Positions 7,610 through 17,029 are shown, counted from the stretch's first letter. The stretch is 64,000 nt of DNA from Hirschia baltica ATCC 49814 (GCF_000023785.1 NC_012982.1:1488001-1552000); one strand, 5' to 3'. Notes: generated by a model not told the origin, from the sequence alone. Program-made: numbers and translations.

Positions 7610-9997
7610 ATGTTTTCTGATTTAATGAATGAGATGGCAATAAAGTCCAACATATCCGATGAGCCTGACACTTCCAAAAATGTCGTGCCTGTGAATTTAA
7701 GCCGTCGCGGTTTTATTTCAGGAACCAGCTTGTTCGTTATTGGTGTTTCTCTAGTTGGATGTTCCAAAGCTGAAGAAATTTTGATCGATCCAGTCCCACC
7801 AACGCCTGCTGGTCCAAGCCCTTTGAAGGAAGTTAGGGGTGGAGATGCCACACCGTCCTTGTGGATTGAAATAGAAGCAGATGGCAAAGTCAAAATCACA
7901 TGTCACCGCGCTGAAATGGGACAACAATCATGGACTTCCATGGCCCAAATTACCGTGGAAGAATTAGAAGCGGAATGGGACAAGGTTGAGATTGTTCAAG
8001 CTCTCGGGAATCCCAAATATGGTGACCAAAACACAGATGGCTCACGCTCTGTTCGGTTCAACTTCCATCGTTTAAGGGTTGCAGGTGCCGCAATGCGCCA
8101 AATGCTGTGTCAAGCAGCTGCAAATCATTGGGGTGTTGAATTAAGTGAGTGTTATGCCGAGCAAGGCATTGTGACGCATACACCGAGTAAGAAGACATTG
8201 ACTTATGGCCAATTGGCGGAAGCGGCCGGTAATTTACAAGTTCCTTCTGAGGATCAAATTAAGCTAAAATCAAGAGATGAGTGGCGGCTTATCGGTAAAG
8301 AGATTTCATCTCTTACTGTTGAAAAAATTGTAAAAGGTGAAGGCATTTTCGGCCAAGATGTTCAGCGGCCTGGAATGGTATATGCGGTGATCTCACGCCC
8401 ACCTCAAGTCCTTGGCAAAGTGCTATCGTATAATGATTCTGACACTCTAGCGGTTCAAGGTGTTTTGAAAACGGTCGAATTGCCAGCTGCTACCGTGCCT
8501 GTCATGTTTAAAGCGCTTGGCGGCGTAGCCGTGATTGCGACAGATACATGGGCGGCCATTCAGGGTAGACAGGCATTGTCGATTGAATGGGATAAGGGAC
8601 CAAATGCTGGATTTGATTCTGAAGCTTTTACGAAGGTATTAAGTGAGAGAACAAATACGTCTGGTACTATTCACAGAAAACGTGGAGATGTATCTCAAGC
8701 ATTTGCTGCGGCTGAAACAAAGGTAACAGCGGAATATCAAACGGCGTTTTTTGTTCATTCTCCGATTGAGCCACCTAGCGCGACAGCAGAGTGGATCGGC
8801 GGTGAATTGGAGGTGTGGGCGTGTGTTCAGGACGCTCAGACAACGCGAAAAACCATCTCCGATTTGTTGAGCGTCGATATTGAAAAAATCAAAGTTCATC
8901 CAACTTGGTTGGGCGGTGCTTTTGGACGAAAATCCAAATGTGATTTCGCAGTGGAAGCTGCCTTGCTGTCTCGTGAGTTGGGCAAACCGGTTAAGGTTGT
9001 TTGGACACGTGAAGATGAAATTCAACATGGATATTATCATGCTTCAAGTGTGCATCGTTTTGAAGGTGGTTTGGATGCGGATGGTAAGTGTATTTCTTAT
9101 CTTAATCGCGCCGCATTCCCGTCTCTCACATCTATTTTTAATCCCAGTGCAGATGAAGCAACCGGATTTGAGATGGGACTAGGGGCTGTGGATGTCGCAT
9201 TTGATGTACCTAATCTACAGGTTGAAAGTGTTAAAGCAGAAGCAAATGTGCGCGTTGGTTGGTTACGCTCTGTTGCAAATATTCACACTGTTTTTGCCAA
9301 TCAAAGTTTCGTCGCTGAAATGGCTGTAGCAGCAGGGCGAGATCAGAAGGATTTTTTAATTGAGCTGATTGGTGCGCCACGTATCATGGACCCAAACAAG
9401 GATGAGCAAACGCAATACCCAAACTATGGTGCGGATGCTACAGAATACCCTCTTGATACAGCTCGACTGACGAATGTTGCCAATCGTGTGTCTGAGATGG
9501 CGAAATGGGGACGTGAACTTCCTAAGGGGCATGGTTTAGGAATAGCCGTTCATCGTTCTTTCCTAACTTATGTTGCAACTGTTGTCGAAGTGGCAGTTGA
9601 TGATGAAGGTAATCTTAGCATTCCGGGTGTTTGGGTGGCGATGGATGCTGGAACTGTAGTCAATCCACTTCACGTAAAAGCCCAAATTGAAGGTGGAACG
9701 ATTTTCGGTTTCTCCAATGCGCTCTATGGTAAAATTTCTATGAAAAACGGTGCTGTAGAGCAAGCGAACTTCCCAGATTGGAGATTGCTACGCATGGAAG
9801 AAGCGCCGCGTACGTTTGAAGTTGAAATCATTGAATCTAATGCGCCGCCTGCAGGTGTGGGTGAGCCGCCTACTCCACCAGCTGCACCTGCACTTGCTAA
9901 TGCTATTTATGCTGCAACGGGGAAAAGATTTAGAAATTTACCGATTATCGGCGCTGATGATTATGTGCTGCCGCTAAATAGAACAGAAGACGCTTAA
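7610..9997 (+). CDS. Xanthine dehydrogenase-family molybdopterin-binding subunit (IorB-like)
   Basis: This is the large subunit of an isoquinoline-1-oxidoreductase/aldehyde-oxidase type molybdenum hydroxylase, which hydroxylates N-heterocycles or aldehydes with water as oxygen donor. It has 795 residues, normal for IorB-type proteins. Residues 31-37 form a twin-arginine motif (SRRGFIS), followed by a hydrophobic stretch and a canonical lipobox LVGC with Cys at 51. This suggests Tat export followed by lipidation. The catalytic base is Glu752 in AGVGEPPTPPAAPA. GGAFGRKS in the middle matches a cofactor-binding loop. The 2Fe-2S partner follows 14 bp downstream. The substrate is unknown. Confidence 0.92.
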   Translation: MFSDLMNEMAIKSNISDEPDTSKNVVPVNLSRRGFISGTSLFVIGVSLVGCSKAEEILIDPVPPTPAGPSPLKEVRGGDATPSLWIEIEADGKVKITCHRAEMGQQSWTSMAQITVEELEAEWDKVEIVQALGNPKYGDQNTDGSRSVRFNFHRLRVAGAAMRQMLCQAAANHWGVELSECYAEQGIVTHTPSKKTLTYGQLAEAAGNLQVPSEDQIKLKSRDEWRLIGKEISSLTVEKIVKGEGIFGQDVQRPGMVYAVISRPPQVLGKVLSYNDSDTLAVQGVLKTVELPAATVPVMFKALGGVAVIATDTWAAIQGRQALSIEWDKGPNAGFDSEAFTKVLSERTNTSGTIHRKRGDVSQAFAAAETKVTAEYQTAFFVHSPIEPPSATAEWIGGELEVWACVQDAQTTRKTISDLLSVDIEKIKVHPTWLGGAFGRKSKCDFAVEAALLSRELGKPVKVVWTREDEIQHGYYHASSVHRFEGGLDADGKCISYLNRAAFPSLTSIFNPSADEATGFEMGLGAVDVAFDVPNLQVESVKAEANVRVGWLRSVANIHTVFANQSFVAEMAVAAGRDQKDFLIELIGAPRIMDPNKDEQTQYPNYGADATEYPLDTARLTNVANRVSEMAKWGRELPKGHGLGIAVHRSFLTYVATVVEVAVDDEGNLSIPGVWVAMDAGTVVNPLHVKAQIEGGTIFGFSNALYGKISMKNGAVEQANFPDWRLLRMEEAPRTFEVEIIESNAPPAGVGEPPTPPAAPALANAIYAATGKRFRNLPIIGADDYVLPLNRTEDA

Positions 9998-10011
9998 GGG
10001 AGGATGTAACC

Positions 10012-10467
10012 ATGGCTATTACGATCAATATTAACGGCAAAAACGAAACAGTTGATGCAGCAGCAGGTACACCTCTATTGTGGGTGTTGCGTGATCATTT
10101 GAAAATGACAGGCACAAAATTTGGATGTGGTGTGGCACAATGTGGTGCGTGCACTGTACACTTGGATGGAGAGCCAACGCGCTCTTGCTCAATTCCGCAC
10201 GATGCGCTGGATGGCGCGAAAGTGACGACGATTGAAGGCAAAGAGGGGAAAGCTGCTCAAGCTATCCGCGATGCTTGGGTTGATTTGAACGTGCCTCAGT
10301 GCGGATATTGTCAATCTGGACAAATTATGTCGGCGGTCGCGCTGCTGGAGTCAAACCCAACTCCAACAGATCAGGATATTTATGATGCCATGAGTGGAAA
10401 CTTGTGCCGTTGTGCAACCTATATGACAATACGTCGTGCGATTAAGCAGGCATCTACACGTCTGTAG
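10012..10467 (+). CDS. 2Fe-2S subunit of molybdenum hydroxylase (IorA-like)
   Basis: This 151-residue small subunit passes electrons from the molybdenum centre. The N-terminal plant-type ferredoxin domain has CGVAQCGACTVHLDG plus a later Cys. The C-terminal helical domain holds the second cluster (CGYCQSGQIM, then NLCRCATY). No signal peptide is present, so export would require riding with the Tat-targeted large subunit after cofactor insertion. A GGGAGG ribosome-binding site lies upstream. There is no FAD subunit in the cluster, as is usual for IorAB-type enzymes that pass electrons to a cytochrome or other acceptor. Confidence 0.95.
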   Translation: MAITININGKNETVDAAAGTPLLWVLRDHLKMTGTKFGCGVAQCGACTVHLDGEPTRSCSIPHDALDGAKVTTIEGKEGKAAQAIRDAWVDLNVPQCGYCQSGQIMSAVALLESNPTPTDQDIYDAMSGNLCRCATYMTIRRAIKQASTRL

Positions 10468-10493
10468 TGGATAAATGACGGATTAAACACTGA

Positions 10494-11573
10494 ATGGTAT
10501 ATAGGCTGATAGAAACCAAAGCGGCTGTGCAAACACCGACAATAGATGTTCGCTCGAAGGACACAATTGCACCTGTTGATCAGACCATTCTTCAAGATCG
10601 GTTTAATCGAACAATTAGCTATTTGCGCCTATCCATAACGGATAGGTGTGATTTGCGTTGTACGTATTGCATGCCTGAACGTATGCAATTTTTACCTAAA
10701 TCGGATGTTCTTTCTTTTGAAGAATTAACGAGGCTTGTTGATGCTTTTATTGCGCGTGGAATTACAAAGCTTCGCGTGACCGGCGGTGAACCATTGGTGC
10801 GAAAAGACGCTATACGCTTGTTATCAAAATTTGCAGAGAGATTGGGCAGTGGTTTAGAAGAGCTTACACTCACAACCAATGCAACACAATTAGAAGCAAA
10901 TGCACAAGCCTTGGCGGATATGGGCATTAAGAGGATTAACATATCGCTAGATAGTCTTGATCGAAATGTTTATGAGCGCCTGTCGCGAAGAGATGCGCTC
11001 CCGCAAGTGCTTAGAGGCATAGATGCTGCTGCTAAGTCTGGACTTAAAGTTAAAATCAATACTGTTGCGTTGGCAGATGCGAATGCTGACGAAATTCCAA
11101 GCATGATTAGCTGGGCTCATAAAAATGGATTTGATCTCAGCTTGATTGAGGTCATGCCTTTGGGTGAGGAAATGACGCACAGATCTTCATCATTTTTGTC
11201 ACTTCAGGAAGTGAAATCGCAGCTTAATAAACATTGGACGCTCACTGAGCTAGAAGACAGCACGGGTGGGCCAGCTAGGTATATGCGCGTTGAAGAAACG
11301 GGCGGGCGAGTCGGATTTATTTCTCCTTTATCTCATAATTTCTGCGCGACTTGCAACCGTATCCGTATGACATGTACTGGGCGTTTGTATACATGTTTGG
11401 GGCACGAAGAGGGCGAGGATTTACGCGCGGCTTTGAGAGATGACCAAACTGATGAAACGATGAATAGATTGCTGAACAGGGCATTGAGAAATAAGCCTGA
11501 ACGTCATGATTTCGACGAAGCAAAAATTGATACACCATCTTCACCGCGTACTATGTCTGTTACGGGCGGATAA
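10494..11573 (+). CDS. moaA: GTP 3',8-cyclase (MoaA), molybdenum cofactor synthesis
   Basis: MoaA is the radical-SAM enzyme that converts GTP to 3',8-cyclo-GTP, the first committed step of molybdopterin synthesis. The radical-SAM motif is CDLRCTYC after SYLRLSITDR. The SAM-binding GGEP occurs in RVTGGEPLVRKD. The second cluster is held by CATCNRIRMTCTGRLYTC, and the protein ends in the conserved Gly-Gly. The length of 359 residues includes about 30 extra N-terminal residues. It follows the hydroxylase subunits by 26 bp, so cofactor synthesis and enzyme are probably coexpressed. An ACTGAAT/ATTCAGT inverted repeat (11582-11621) lies after the stop. Confidence 0.96.
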   Translation: MVYRLIETKAAVQTPTIDVRSKDTIAPVDQTILQDRFNRTISYLRLSITDRCDLRCTYCMPERMQFLPKSDVLSFEELTRLVDAFIARGITKLRVTGGEPLVRKDAIRLLSKFAERLGSGLEELTLTTNATQLEANAQALADMGIKRINISLDSLDRNVYERLSRRDALPQVLRGIDAAAKSGLKVKINTVALADANADEIPSMISWAHKNGFDLSLIEVMPLGEEMTHRSSSFLSLQEVKSQLNKHWTLTELEDSTGGPARYMRVEETGGRVGFISPLSHNFCATCNRIRMTCTGRLYTCLGHEEGEDLRAALRDDQTDETMNRLLNRALRNKPERHDFDEAKIDTPSSPRTMSVTGG

Positions 11574-11744
11574 CTAATTTCACTGAATGCCGCAGGAGGC
11601 TTGTACACAAAGCTATTCAGTAGAGCGCTCGGAATTTGCACCTTATTGCTGATTAAGCTATACGCCTCTGCTGCTGTGTCTAAATGCTATGACGCAATAA
11701 GAGATAGCTAGTTCACGCTCTAATTTTCTGAATGAATTGAATGA

Positions 11745-12728
11745 ATGATTTACAATCACTCTTATAGATTTTCTGTCGCGCCGATGATGGATTGGACAGA
11801 TCGGCATTGCCGGATGTTCCATCGTGCGTTTACCAAGCGTGCGTTGCTGTACACTGAAATGGTCACTGCAGATGCATTATTGCACGGAGATTTAGAGTAT
11901 TTGATCGGCTTTAATCCTGACGAGCAACCTTTAGCTCTGCAGTTAGGTGGATCAGACCCTATCAAGCTGGCTCAAGCCTCTAAAGTGGGTGAAGATTATG
12001 GCTATAGTGAAATCAATTTAAACTGCGGTTGCCCATCAGATCGCGTGCAGTCAGGAGCTTTTGGTGCGTGTTTAATGGCCCAACCAGAGCGCGTCGCTGA
12101 ATGTATTTCTGCGATGCAAAATGCTGTCGATATTCCTGTGACTGTAAAGTGCCGTATCGGTATTGATGACGATGACCCAAATGAGCGGTTGTTTTCTTTT
12201 GTGAACACAGTTGCCGATGCCGGGTGTCAGGTGTTTATCGTGCATGCACGAAAAGCATGGCTTAAAGGGCTAAGCCCAAAAGAAAACAGAGATATTCCAC
12301 CTTTAGATTATGATTTGGTGGTTAGATTAAAAAAGGCTCGTCCAGATCTAACAATTTCGCTCAATGGCGGGTTAGTTGATATGGAAGCTAGTTTAGATCA
12401 GTTGTCTTGTCTTGATGGCGTCATGTTAGGACGTGCTGCATACCACACACCTCACATTTTGGGACAAGTAGATAGATTGGTGTTTGGTGAAACGACTCCA
12501 GATGTTTCAGAGCATCAAGCGTTGGCTACGTATCGTCCATATATCAAAGCTCAACTAGAAAAAGGTACGCATCTTCATGCGATCACTCGCCATATGATGG
12601 GGCTTTTTAATGGGAAGCGCGGCGCAAAAAAATGGCGTCGCTATTTGTCTGAAAATGCTCCAGGAGCAAAAGGTGTAGAGGCGATTTCAATTGTCGATGA
12701 GGCTGCTGGCTTTGTGGCTGAAGAGTAA
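11745..12728 (+). CDS. dusA: tRNA-dihydrouridine synthase A
   Basis: This FMN enzyme reduces uridine to dihydrouridine in the tRNA D-loop (U20/U20a in the DusA class). The N-terminal FSVAPMMDWTDRHCR and EMVTADALLHGD segments are typical of DusA. The catalytic Cys is at about residue 96 in NLNCGCPSDRVQSGAFG. FMN-phosphate contacts appear in SLNGGL and DGVMLGRAAYHTP. The 327-residue length is normal. An ATG at 11741 is out of frame. The gene is monocistronic and convergent with the aspartic protease gene. Confidence 0.95.
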   Translation: MIYNHSYRFSVAPMMDWTDRHCRMFHRAFTKRALLYTEMVTADALLHGDLEYLIGFNPDEQPLALQLGGSDPIKLAQASKVGEDYGYSEINLNCGCPSDRVQSGAFGACLMAQPERVAECISAMQNAVDIPVTVKCRIGIDDDDPNERLFSFVNTVADAGCQVFIVHARKAWLKGLSPKENRDIPPLDYDLVVRLKKARPDLTISLNGGLVDMEASLDQLSCLDGVMLGRAAYHTPHILGQVDRLVFGETTPDVSEHQALATYRPYIKAQLEKGTHLHAITRHMMGLFNGKRGAKKWRRYLSENAPGAKGVEAISIVDEAAGFVAEE

Positions 12729-12750
12729 AACTTGTGTGTTGAAGTCACCA

Positions 12751-13296
12751 TTATTGATGAATGATAATCGCAGATTTAGATACTTCCCATTTTGTTAGTC
12801 TCTCAAGAAATGACATGCCTAAAAGGGATTGCTCCAGATTATCATCCAGAACAACTGCATCAATATTTTTGAGCATTACACGTCCGATTTCTAGGCGGTC
12901 AAGCGTGACGGATGCACCATAAGTTGTTCCCGAAGCTGTTGTGATCTTGATGTCTTTTTCCATTGTTGAGTAGTCATACCCAAGGCGCCTTGCATCGGCG
13001 GGTGTGAGAACGCAAATGCTAGCGCCTGTATCCACCATGAAGTCTAATTGATATCTATTATTGACCTTAGCCTTTGCCCAATAGTGACCGTCTGGTTGTT
13101 TGCGTAATGATGCAGCGAGTTCGCCAGGATATTGTATTTCAAACTGGTTCATTGCTTTGGGTGATTTTACAGCTGTTTGCACTTGTTCATTGCGTGCAGA
13201 AAAAGCTTCCTCACGTTCAATACGTTCTCTAAGCCCTATTGCAATCGCAAAGGCTGCTATGAAAACGATGAGAATAGATCCAAATTTATTATTCAA
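12751..13296 (-). CDS. Membrane-anchored retropepsin-like aspartic protease (TIGR02281 type)
   Basis: One N-terminal transmembrane helix (about residues 4-22, FGSILIVFIAAFAIAIGL) anchors a periplasmic single-lobe aspartic protease. The catalytic motif is MVDTGASICVL (Asp about 89) and the C-terminal flap-like segment is SLLGMSFLERL. Such proteins work as homodimers, like retroviral proteases; the bacterial substrate is not established. I prefer the TTG at 13296, whose bases overlap the TGA of the upstream membrane-protein gene (TTGA) with AGGTGA before it. A GTG at 13344 would force a 52-bp overlap. It belongs to a three-gene minus-strand operon. Confidence 0.86.
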   Translation of the reverse strand: MNNKFGSILIVFIAAFAIAIGLRERIEREEAFSARNEQVQTAVKSPKAMNQFEIQYPGELAASLRKQPDGHYWAKAKVNNRYQLDFMVDTGASICVLTPADARRLGYDYSTMEKDIKITTASGTTYGASVTLDRLEIGRVMLKNIDAVVLDDNLEQSLLGMSFLERLTKWEVSKSAIIIHQ

Positions 13297-13556
13297 TGCA
13301 TCACCTGATAAATGAGTGCTATTAAGCCTGCTATTCCTGCCCACACAATCGCGTATTTAAACATTTGAGCAGCATTTGTTTTAAATGCGCCATACACTCC
13401 TCCTGATATCAAAAGGAGGTAACCACAAAGCAAAGAAATTCTGACAATTGAGACGTCTTTTCCGTCTTGGCTTTGAAAACTACCATTGGTCAGAAAAGCA
13501 ATTAAGATTAGCGTTGCTAGGATGAGTGCGGCTGCAGTGAGTATTCTTGATATCAT
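13293..13556 (-). CDS. Small integral membrane protein
   Basis: This 87-residue protein has three predicted membrane helices: about residues 4-25 (ILTAAALILATLILIAFL), 41-60 (RISLLCGYLLLISGGVYGAF) and 67-85. It is coupled on both sides: its ATGA start overlaps the DUF1289 gene, and its TGA overlaps the TTG start of the aspartic protease. Tight coupling suggests that the membrane protein and the protease act together. No function is known. Confidence 0.75.
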   Translation of the reverse strand: MISRILTAAALILATLILIAFLTNGSFQSQDGKDVSIVRISLLCGYLLLISGGVYGAFKTNAAQMFKYAIVWAGIAGLIALIYQVMH

Positions 13557-13759
13557 TTTAACTCTTGCCCATTTGCATTTTCACTTTTGCTTTGCAAAAA
13601 TATTTCGGCACGATCAGGTAATTTAACCAAAATATCTCGTCGTTCCTGCTGAGTCATCAGGGACCAATTTTCGATTTCGATCAGAGTGCGGTGGCAGCTG
13701 ATGCATTTCGTGTGAGAACTATCAAGTTCGCATATATTTTTGCACGGAGACTGGATCAC
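13553..13759 (-). CDS. DUF1289 family small Cys-rich protein
   Basis: This 68-residue protein has the DUF1289 signature PCKNICELDSSHTKCISCHRT (four cysteines, C-x3-C and C-x2-C, a likely metal or cluster site), followed by EIENWSLMTQQERRDI. The family is widespread in proteobacteria and uncharacterised. It leads the operon with the membrane protein and aspartic protease, and shares a divergent intergenic region with cobT. Confidence 0.88.
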   Translation of the reverse strand: MIQSPCKNICELDSSHTKCISCHRTLIEIENWSLMTQQERRDILVKLPDRAEIFLQSKSENANGQELK

Positions 13760-13927
13760 AGTAATGCTTTCAAGCGCAGATAGAGAATAGTGAATAAGTT
13801 GACCAAAACAAAGATGAAGTCGACCCCAAAATCAATAATACTCTACCTAAAAGGAGTTGATCGAACGCATCGAAACGGGCATAGATGAGTCTCGCTTACA
13901 ATTTTTGGTCTAGAACTGGACGGAATC

Positions 13928-14911
13928 ATGTCGCCTCTAGATGATATACGTGCTCTTGTTGAAAGTGCACCAAACGGTGATTTGGCAGCAAAACAAGCGG
14001 CTGAAGATCGACAAAAACGATTGATGCAGGCACCAGGTGGTTTGGGCCGTATGAGTGAAATAGTAGCATGGATGGCGCAATGGCAAGGGACCCCGATTCC
14101 CAAAGTCGAACGCCCAATGGTTGCTATTTATGCTTCCTCTCATGGGGTTGCAAAGCATGGTATTGTTTCACATGACAAAGCAAGCACCCAAAAAATGGTT
14201 GAAATGTTGCGCACAGGGGCTGCTGCGACCAATCATATAGCTGCAGCTGGTGGTGCAGGATTGCGTGTTTTTGAAATGGCGGTCGAAAAACCGACAGCCG
14301 ATTTTACCGAAGGTCCGGCTATGTCGGAAAAAGAAACAGCTGCGACAATTGCCTTTGGTATGGAAGCAATTGCTGAAAAACCGGACTTGCTGGTATTAGG
14401 AGAAACGGGCGTTGGTGGCGGTACGGCTGCTGCTGCTGTGGCGTGTGCCATGTTTGGCGGGAATGCTACATATTGGGTGCGTGCTGGGGCGTGGGTCTCG
14501 TCTGAGGTTATTGATGCGCGTGTTGAAGTGGTTCGCAAGGCGATGGCGACTCATCGTGGAAACTTAAGCAATCCTCTTGAGATATTACGTCGGGTCGGCG
14601 GTAGGGAAATTGCGGCGCTAGTTGGAGCAATTATCGCCGCCCGTATGCAGGGTATTCCAGTTATATTGGATGTTTTCTCAACCTGTGTCGCAGCTGCACT
14701 TGTGCATGCAATGAAGCCCGGAGCTGCTGATCATTGTCTAGCAGGTCATTTGTCGTCTGAGCCTGCACATCAAGCGCTTTTAGATCGTTTGGGACAAAAA
14801 CCATTGTTAGATCTGGGGCTTAGGTGTTCTGAAGGGGCGGGTGCATCTGCCACAATAGGGTTGTTGAAAGCTGCTTGTGCAGCAAACGAGCATGCCGCTA
14901 TCGGTCATTAG
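13928..14911 (+). CDS. cobT: Nicotinate-nucleotide--dimethylbenzimidazole phosphoribosyltransferase
   Basis: CobT makes alpha-ribazole phosphate from dimethylbenzimidazole and nicotinate mononucleotide for the lower ligand of cobalamin. The 327-residue protein has the family's QAPGGLGRM and ASSHGVAKHGI segments, the GETGVGGGTAAAA loop and the C-terminal catalytic region LRCSEGAGASA, whose Glu corresponds to the catalytic base of the Salmonella enzyme. No other cobalamin gene is in the window, and I see no cobalamin riboswitch in the 168 bp upstream, so it may function in salvage or with genes elsewhere. Confidence 0.95.
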   Translation: MSPLDDIRALVESAPNGDLAAKQAAEDRQKRLMQAPGGLGRMSEIVAWMAQWQGTPIPKVERPMVAIYASSHGVAKHGIVSHDKASTQKMVEMLRTGAAATNHIAAAGGAGLRVFEMAVEKPTADFTEGPAMSEKETAATIAFGMEAIAEKPDLLVLGETGVGGGTAAAAVACAMFGGNATYWVRAGAWVSSEVIDARVEVVRKAMATHRGNLSNPLEILRRVGGREIAALVGAIIAARMQGIPVILDVFSTCVAAALVHAMKPGAADHCLAGHLSSEPAHQALLDRLGQKPLLDLGLRCSEGAGASATIGLLKAACAANEHAAIGH

Positions 14912-15026
14912 GGTTAGTAATTCAGATATATCGTCATTGGAGAATTCTATTGACTATATTCTGAGGAAAATGTTTTCCCTAGTGTTAAAGAATATTGGTA
15001 AGAAAAACTTGCGAAAGCGAAATATC

Positions 15027-15701
15027 ATGACGCGTATCTTTGCAGCATCGACATTGAGTTTGGTTTTGTTGGCTGGTTGTGCGACCGGAACAGCGAATAA
15101 AGTTTCACCTTATTCAGTATATACCCCTCCTAAAGTTGGGACTGTTTTAGAATATACCGCTTATGCAGCTGGCGAACCTGATTTGAATCTTAAGCAGGTG
15201 GTCGTTGAATCTGGAAGTGATTACGCGCTTTATGCAAATGTTTCAGAGATGGGAAAACAACCAGCTGAAGAAGATTTTTTCCTAGAGTTTTCAGGGGTTT
15301 ATTGGCAAGTATGTGGTGATGTAATGCCGAGCGCATCCGAACGGCAGTCCCTACAGACATTGTGGCCTATTCAACAGGGAAATAGCACAATATTAAGCGG
15401 TACGGATTTAGCCGGAAAGCCCATTCCTGTGGATGTTTCTGTTGTTTCGACAAAAATATCTGAGGATATCGGATTCGGAGCGTTGCCAGCATTTGACGTT
15501 AAAACAACTTTTGATGTACCTGAAACAACAACGTTTATTCCTGAATTGTCTGTTGCTTCGCGAATTGAATGGGGTGTACCCGGAACAGAAAATTACGCTG
15601 GATATGATCAGCTTGTGAGCGTTACTCAGGCTACAGCAGGGCAATATGAAGACTATGTCTCATTTGGTAAGTCGCGTTGTTTACCTGCGGCTCTTAGATA
15701 G
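15027..15701 (+). CDS. Hypothetical lipoprotein
   Basis: I do not recognise this 224-residue protein. I chose the ATG at 15027 because it begins a clear lipoprotein signal (MTRIFAASTLSLVLLAGC, lipidated Cys at residue 18, then Ala-Thr, favouring the outer membrane). An upstream in-frame ATG at 14877 would overlap cobT and place 50 unrelated residues in front. The mature part is rich in beta-strand-like segments and has two cysteines (WQVCGD and KSRCLP). It lies about 115 bp after cobT and has its own terminator. Confidence 0.72.
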   Translation: MTRIFAASTLSLVLLAGCATGTANKVSPYSVYTPPKVGTVLEYTAYAAGEPDLNLKQVVVESGSDYALYANVSEMGKQPAEEDFFLEFSGVYWQVCGDVMPSASERQSLQTLWPIQQGNSTILSGTDLAGKPIPVDVSVVSTKISEDIGFGALPAFDVKTTFDVPETTTFIPELSVASRIEWGVPGTENYAGYDQLVSVTQATAGQYEDYVSFGKSRCLPAALR

Positions 15702-15729
15702 TTTTAGTATCGTTTTAAGTGATTGAAAT

Positions 15730-15762
15730 GCCCACAATCTATCGAGGTTGTGGGCAATTTTT
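15730..15762 (+). terminator. Intrinsic terminator after the lipoprotein gene
   Basis: GCCCACAA pairs perfectly with TTGTGGGC around a 10-nt loop and is followed by AATTTTT. It lies between the convergent lipoprotein and tyrS genes. Confidence 0.88.
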
Positions 15763-15763
15763 G

Positions 15764-17029
15764 TTAGTTCGCTGTTAAACGAGCGTGTCTTTTCTTACCA
15801 ATTGATAAGCGAGCAGTGTTGTCGCTCTCAAGATCGGCTGTGCCTATTGTCGCAAGCTCGTCAGTGATGGTTTCACCATTTAATTTTGCAGCACCAGCTT
15901 TAATGTGACGTCTAACTTCACCTTTCGATTTGGCGAGTCCTGACGCGACAAAACCGTCAATCACGCTATAGCCAGATTCAATTTCCGACATTGCAACATC
16001 AAAGGAAGGCATACCGTCTGCTGTCGCGCCTTCGGCAAATACCTTCGCAGCTGCGGCATTAGCTTCTTTGGCGGCTTCTTCTCCGTGGAGCATACTTGTC
16101 GCCGCATCAGCTAGCGCAATTTTAGCATCATTGATTTGTGCACCTTTAAGCGATTCAAGTTCTGCTATCTTATCCAATGGAAGGTCGGTGAACAGTTTCA
16201 GGAATTTTCCAACATCTGCGTCTTCTGTGTTGCGCCAGAATTGCCAATAGTCATATGGACTTTTCAAGTCAGCATTGAGCCATACAGCTCCGCCAACTGT
16301 TTTACCCATTTTAACACCGGAAGCGGTTGTCAATAAGGGCGTTGTGAACCCAAAGGCTTGAACATTCTCTACGCGGCGACACAATTCTGTACCATTGGTG
16401 ATATTACCCCATTGGTCGGAACCACCAAGTTGAAGGCGTACTTTAAGGCGGCGGTTTAGTTCGACAAAATCATATGCTTGCAGAAGTGCATAATTGAACT
16501 CAAGGAAAGTGTAAGGTTGTTCGTTTTCGAGGCGGCGTTTTACAGTGTCCTGCATAATCATTTTGTTGATGGTGAACAGTTTCCCGTAATCGCGCAGAAA
16601 TTCGAGATAGTTGATCTTACCTAGCCAGTCATCATTATTGACCATGACAGCATCTGTTGGTCCATCCCCGAAAGTCAGGAATTTTTCAAATACGGATTTA
16701 ATGCCATTAATGTTTTTCTGAATTTCTTCTTCGGTCAGAATCGGGCGAGATTTTTCTTTATCAGTCGGATCACCGATTTTTGTCGTGCCGCCGCCCATAA
16801 GGACGATAGGTTTACCACCAGCTTGTTGAAGGCGTCTCAGCATCATAATAGATACAAGATGACCTACATGTAGACTTGAAGCAGTTGCATCATAGCCGGC
16901 ATATGCAATGGGCATTTCAGATTTAGCATATTCATCCAAACCTGCTTCATCTGTTATCTGATAGACATATCCGCGCTCAAAAAGAGTGCGTAATAATTCA
17001 GATTGAGGCATGAAGGCATCGTCGGCCAT
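15764..17029 (-). CDS. tyrS: Tyrosyl-tRNA synthetase
   Basis: This class I synthetase charges tRNA-Tyr. The 421-residue protein has the ATP-binding HIGH motif as HVGH (residues 54-57) after YAGYDATASSL, the LGGSDQWGN tyrosine/ATP site and a KMSKS-equivalent GVKMGKTVGG. A C-terminal S4 RNA-binding domain (SGYSVIDGFVASGLAKSKG through the end) is complete. A TAAGGAGAC-type ribosome-binding site lies 7 bp before the ATG. It is divergent from anmK with a gap of about 70 bp. Confidence 0.97.
   Translation of the reverse strand: MADDAFMPQSELLRTLFERGYVYQITDEAGLDEYAKSEMPIAYAGYDATASSLHVGHLVSIMMLRRLQQAGGKPIVLMGGGTTKIGDPTDKEKSRPILTEEEIQKNINGIKSVFEKFLTFGDGPTDAVMVNNDDWLGKINYLEFLRDYGKLFTINKMIMQDTVKRRLENEQPYTFLEFNYALLQAYDFVELNRRLKVRLQLGGSDQWGNITNGTELCRRVENVQAFGFTTPLLTTASGVKMGKTVGGAVWLNADLKSPYDYWQFWRNTEDADVGKFLKLFTDLPLDKIAELESLKGAQINDAKIALADAATSMLHGEEAAKEANAAAAKVFAEGATADGMPSFDVAMSEIESGYSVIDGFVASGLAKSKGEVRRHIKAGAAKLNGETITDELATIGTADLESDNTARLSIGKKRHARLTAN

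Noticed and set aside
13760-13927. Possible cobalamin riboswitch before cobT
   Set aside because: The gap is too short for the full element and I find no characteristic conserved core.
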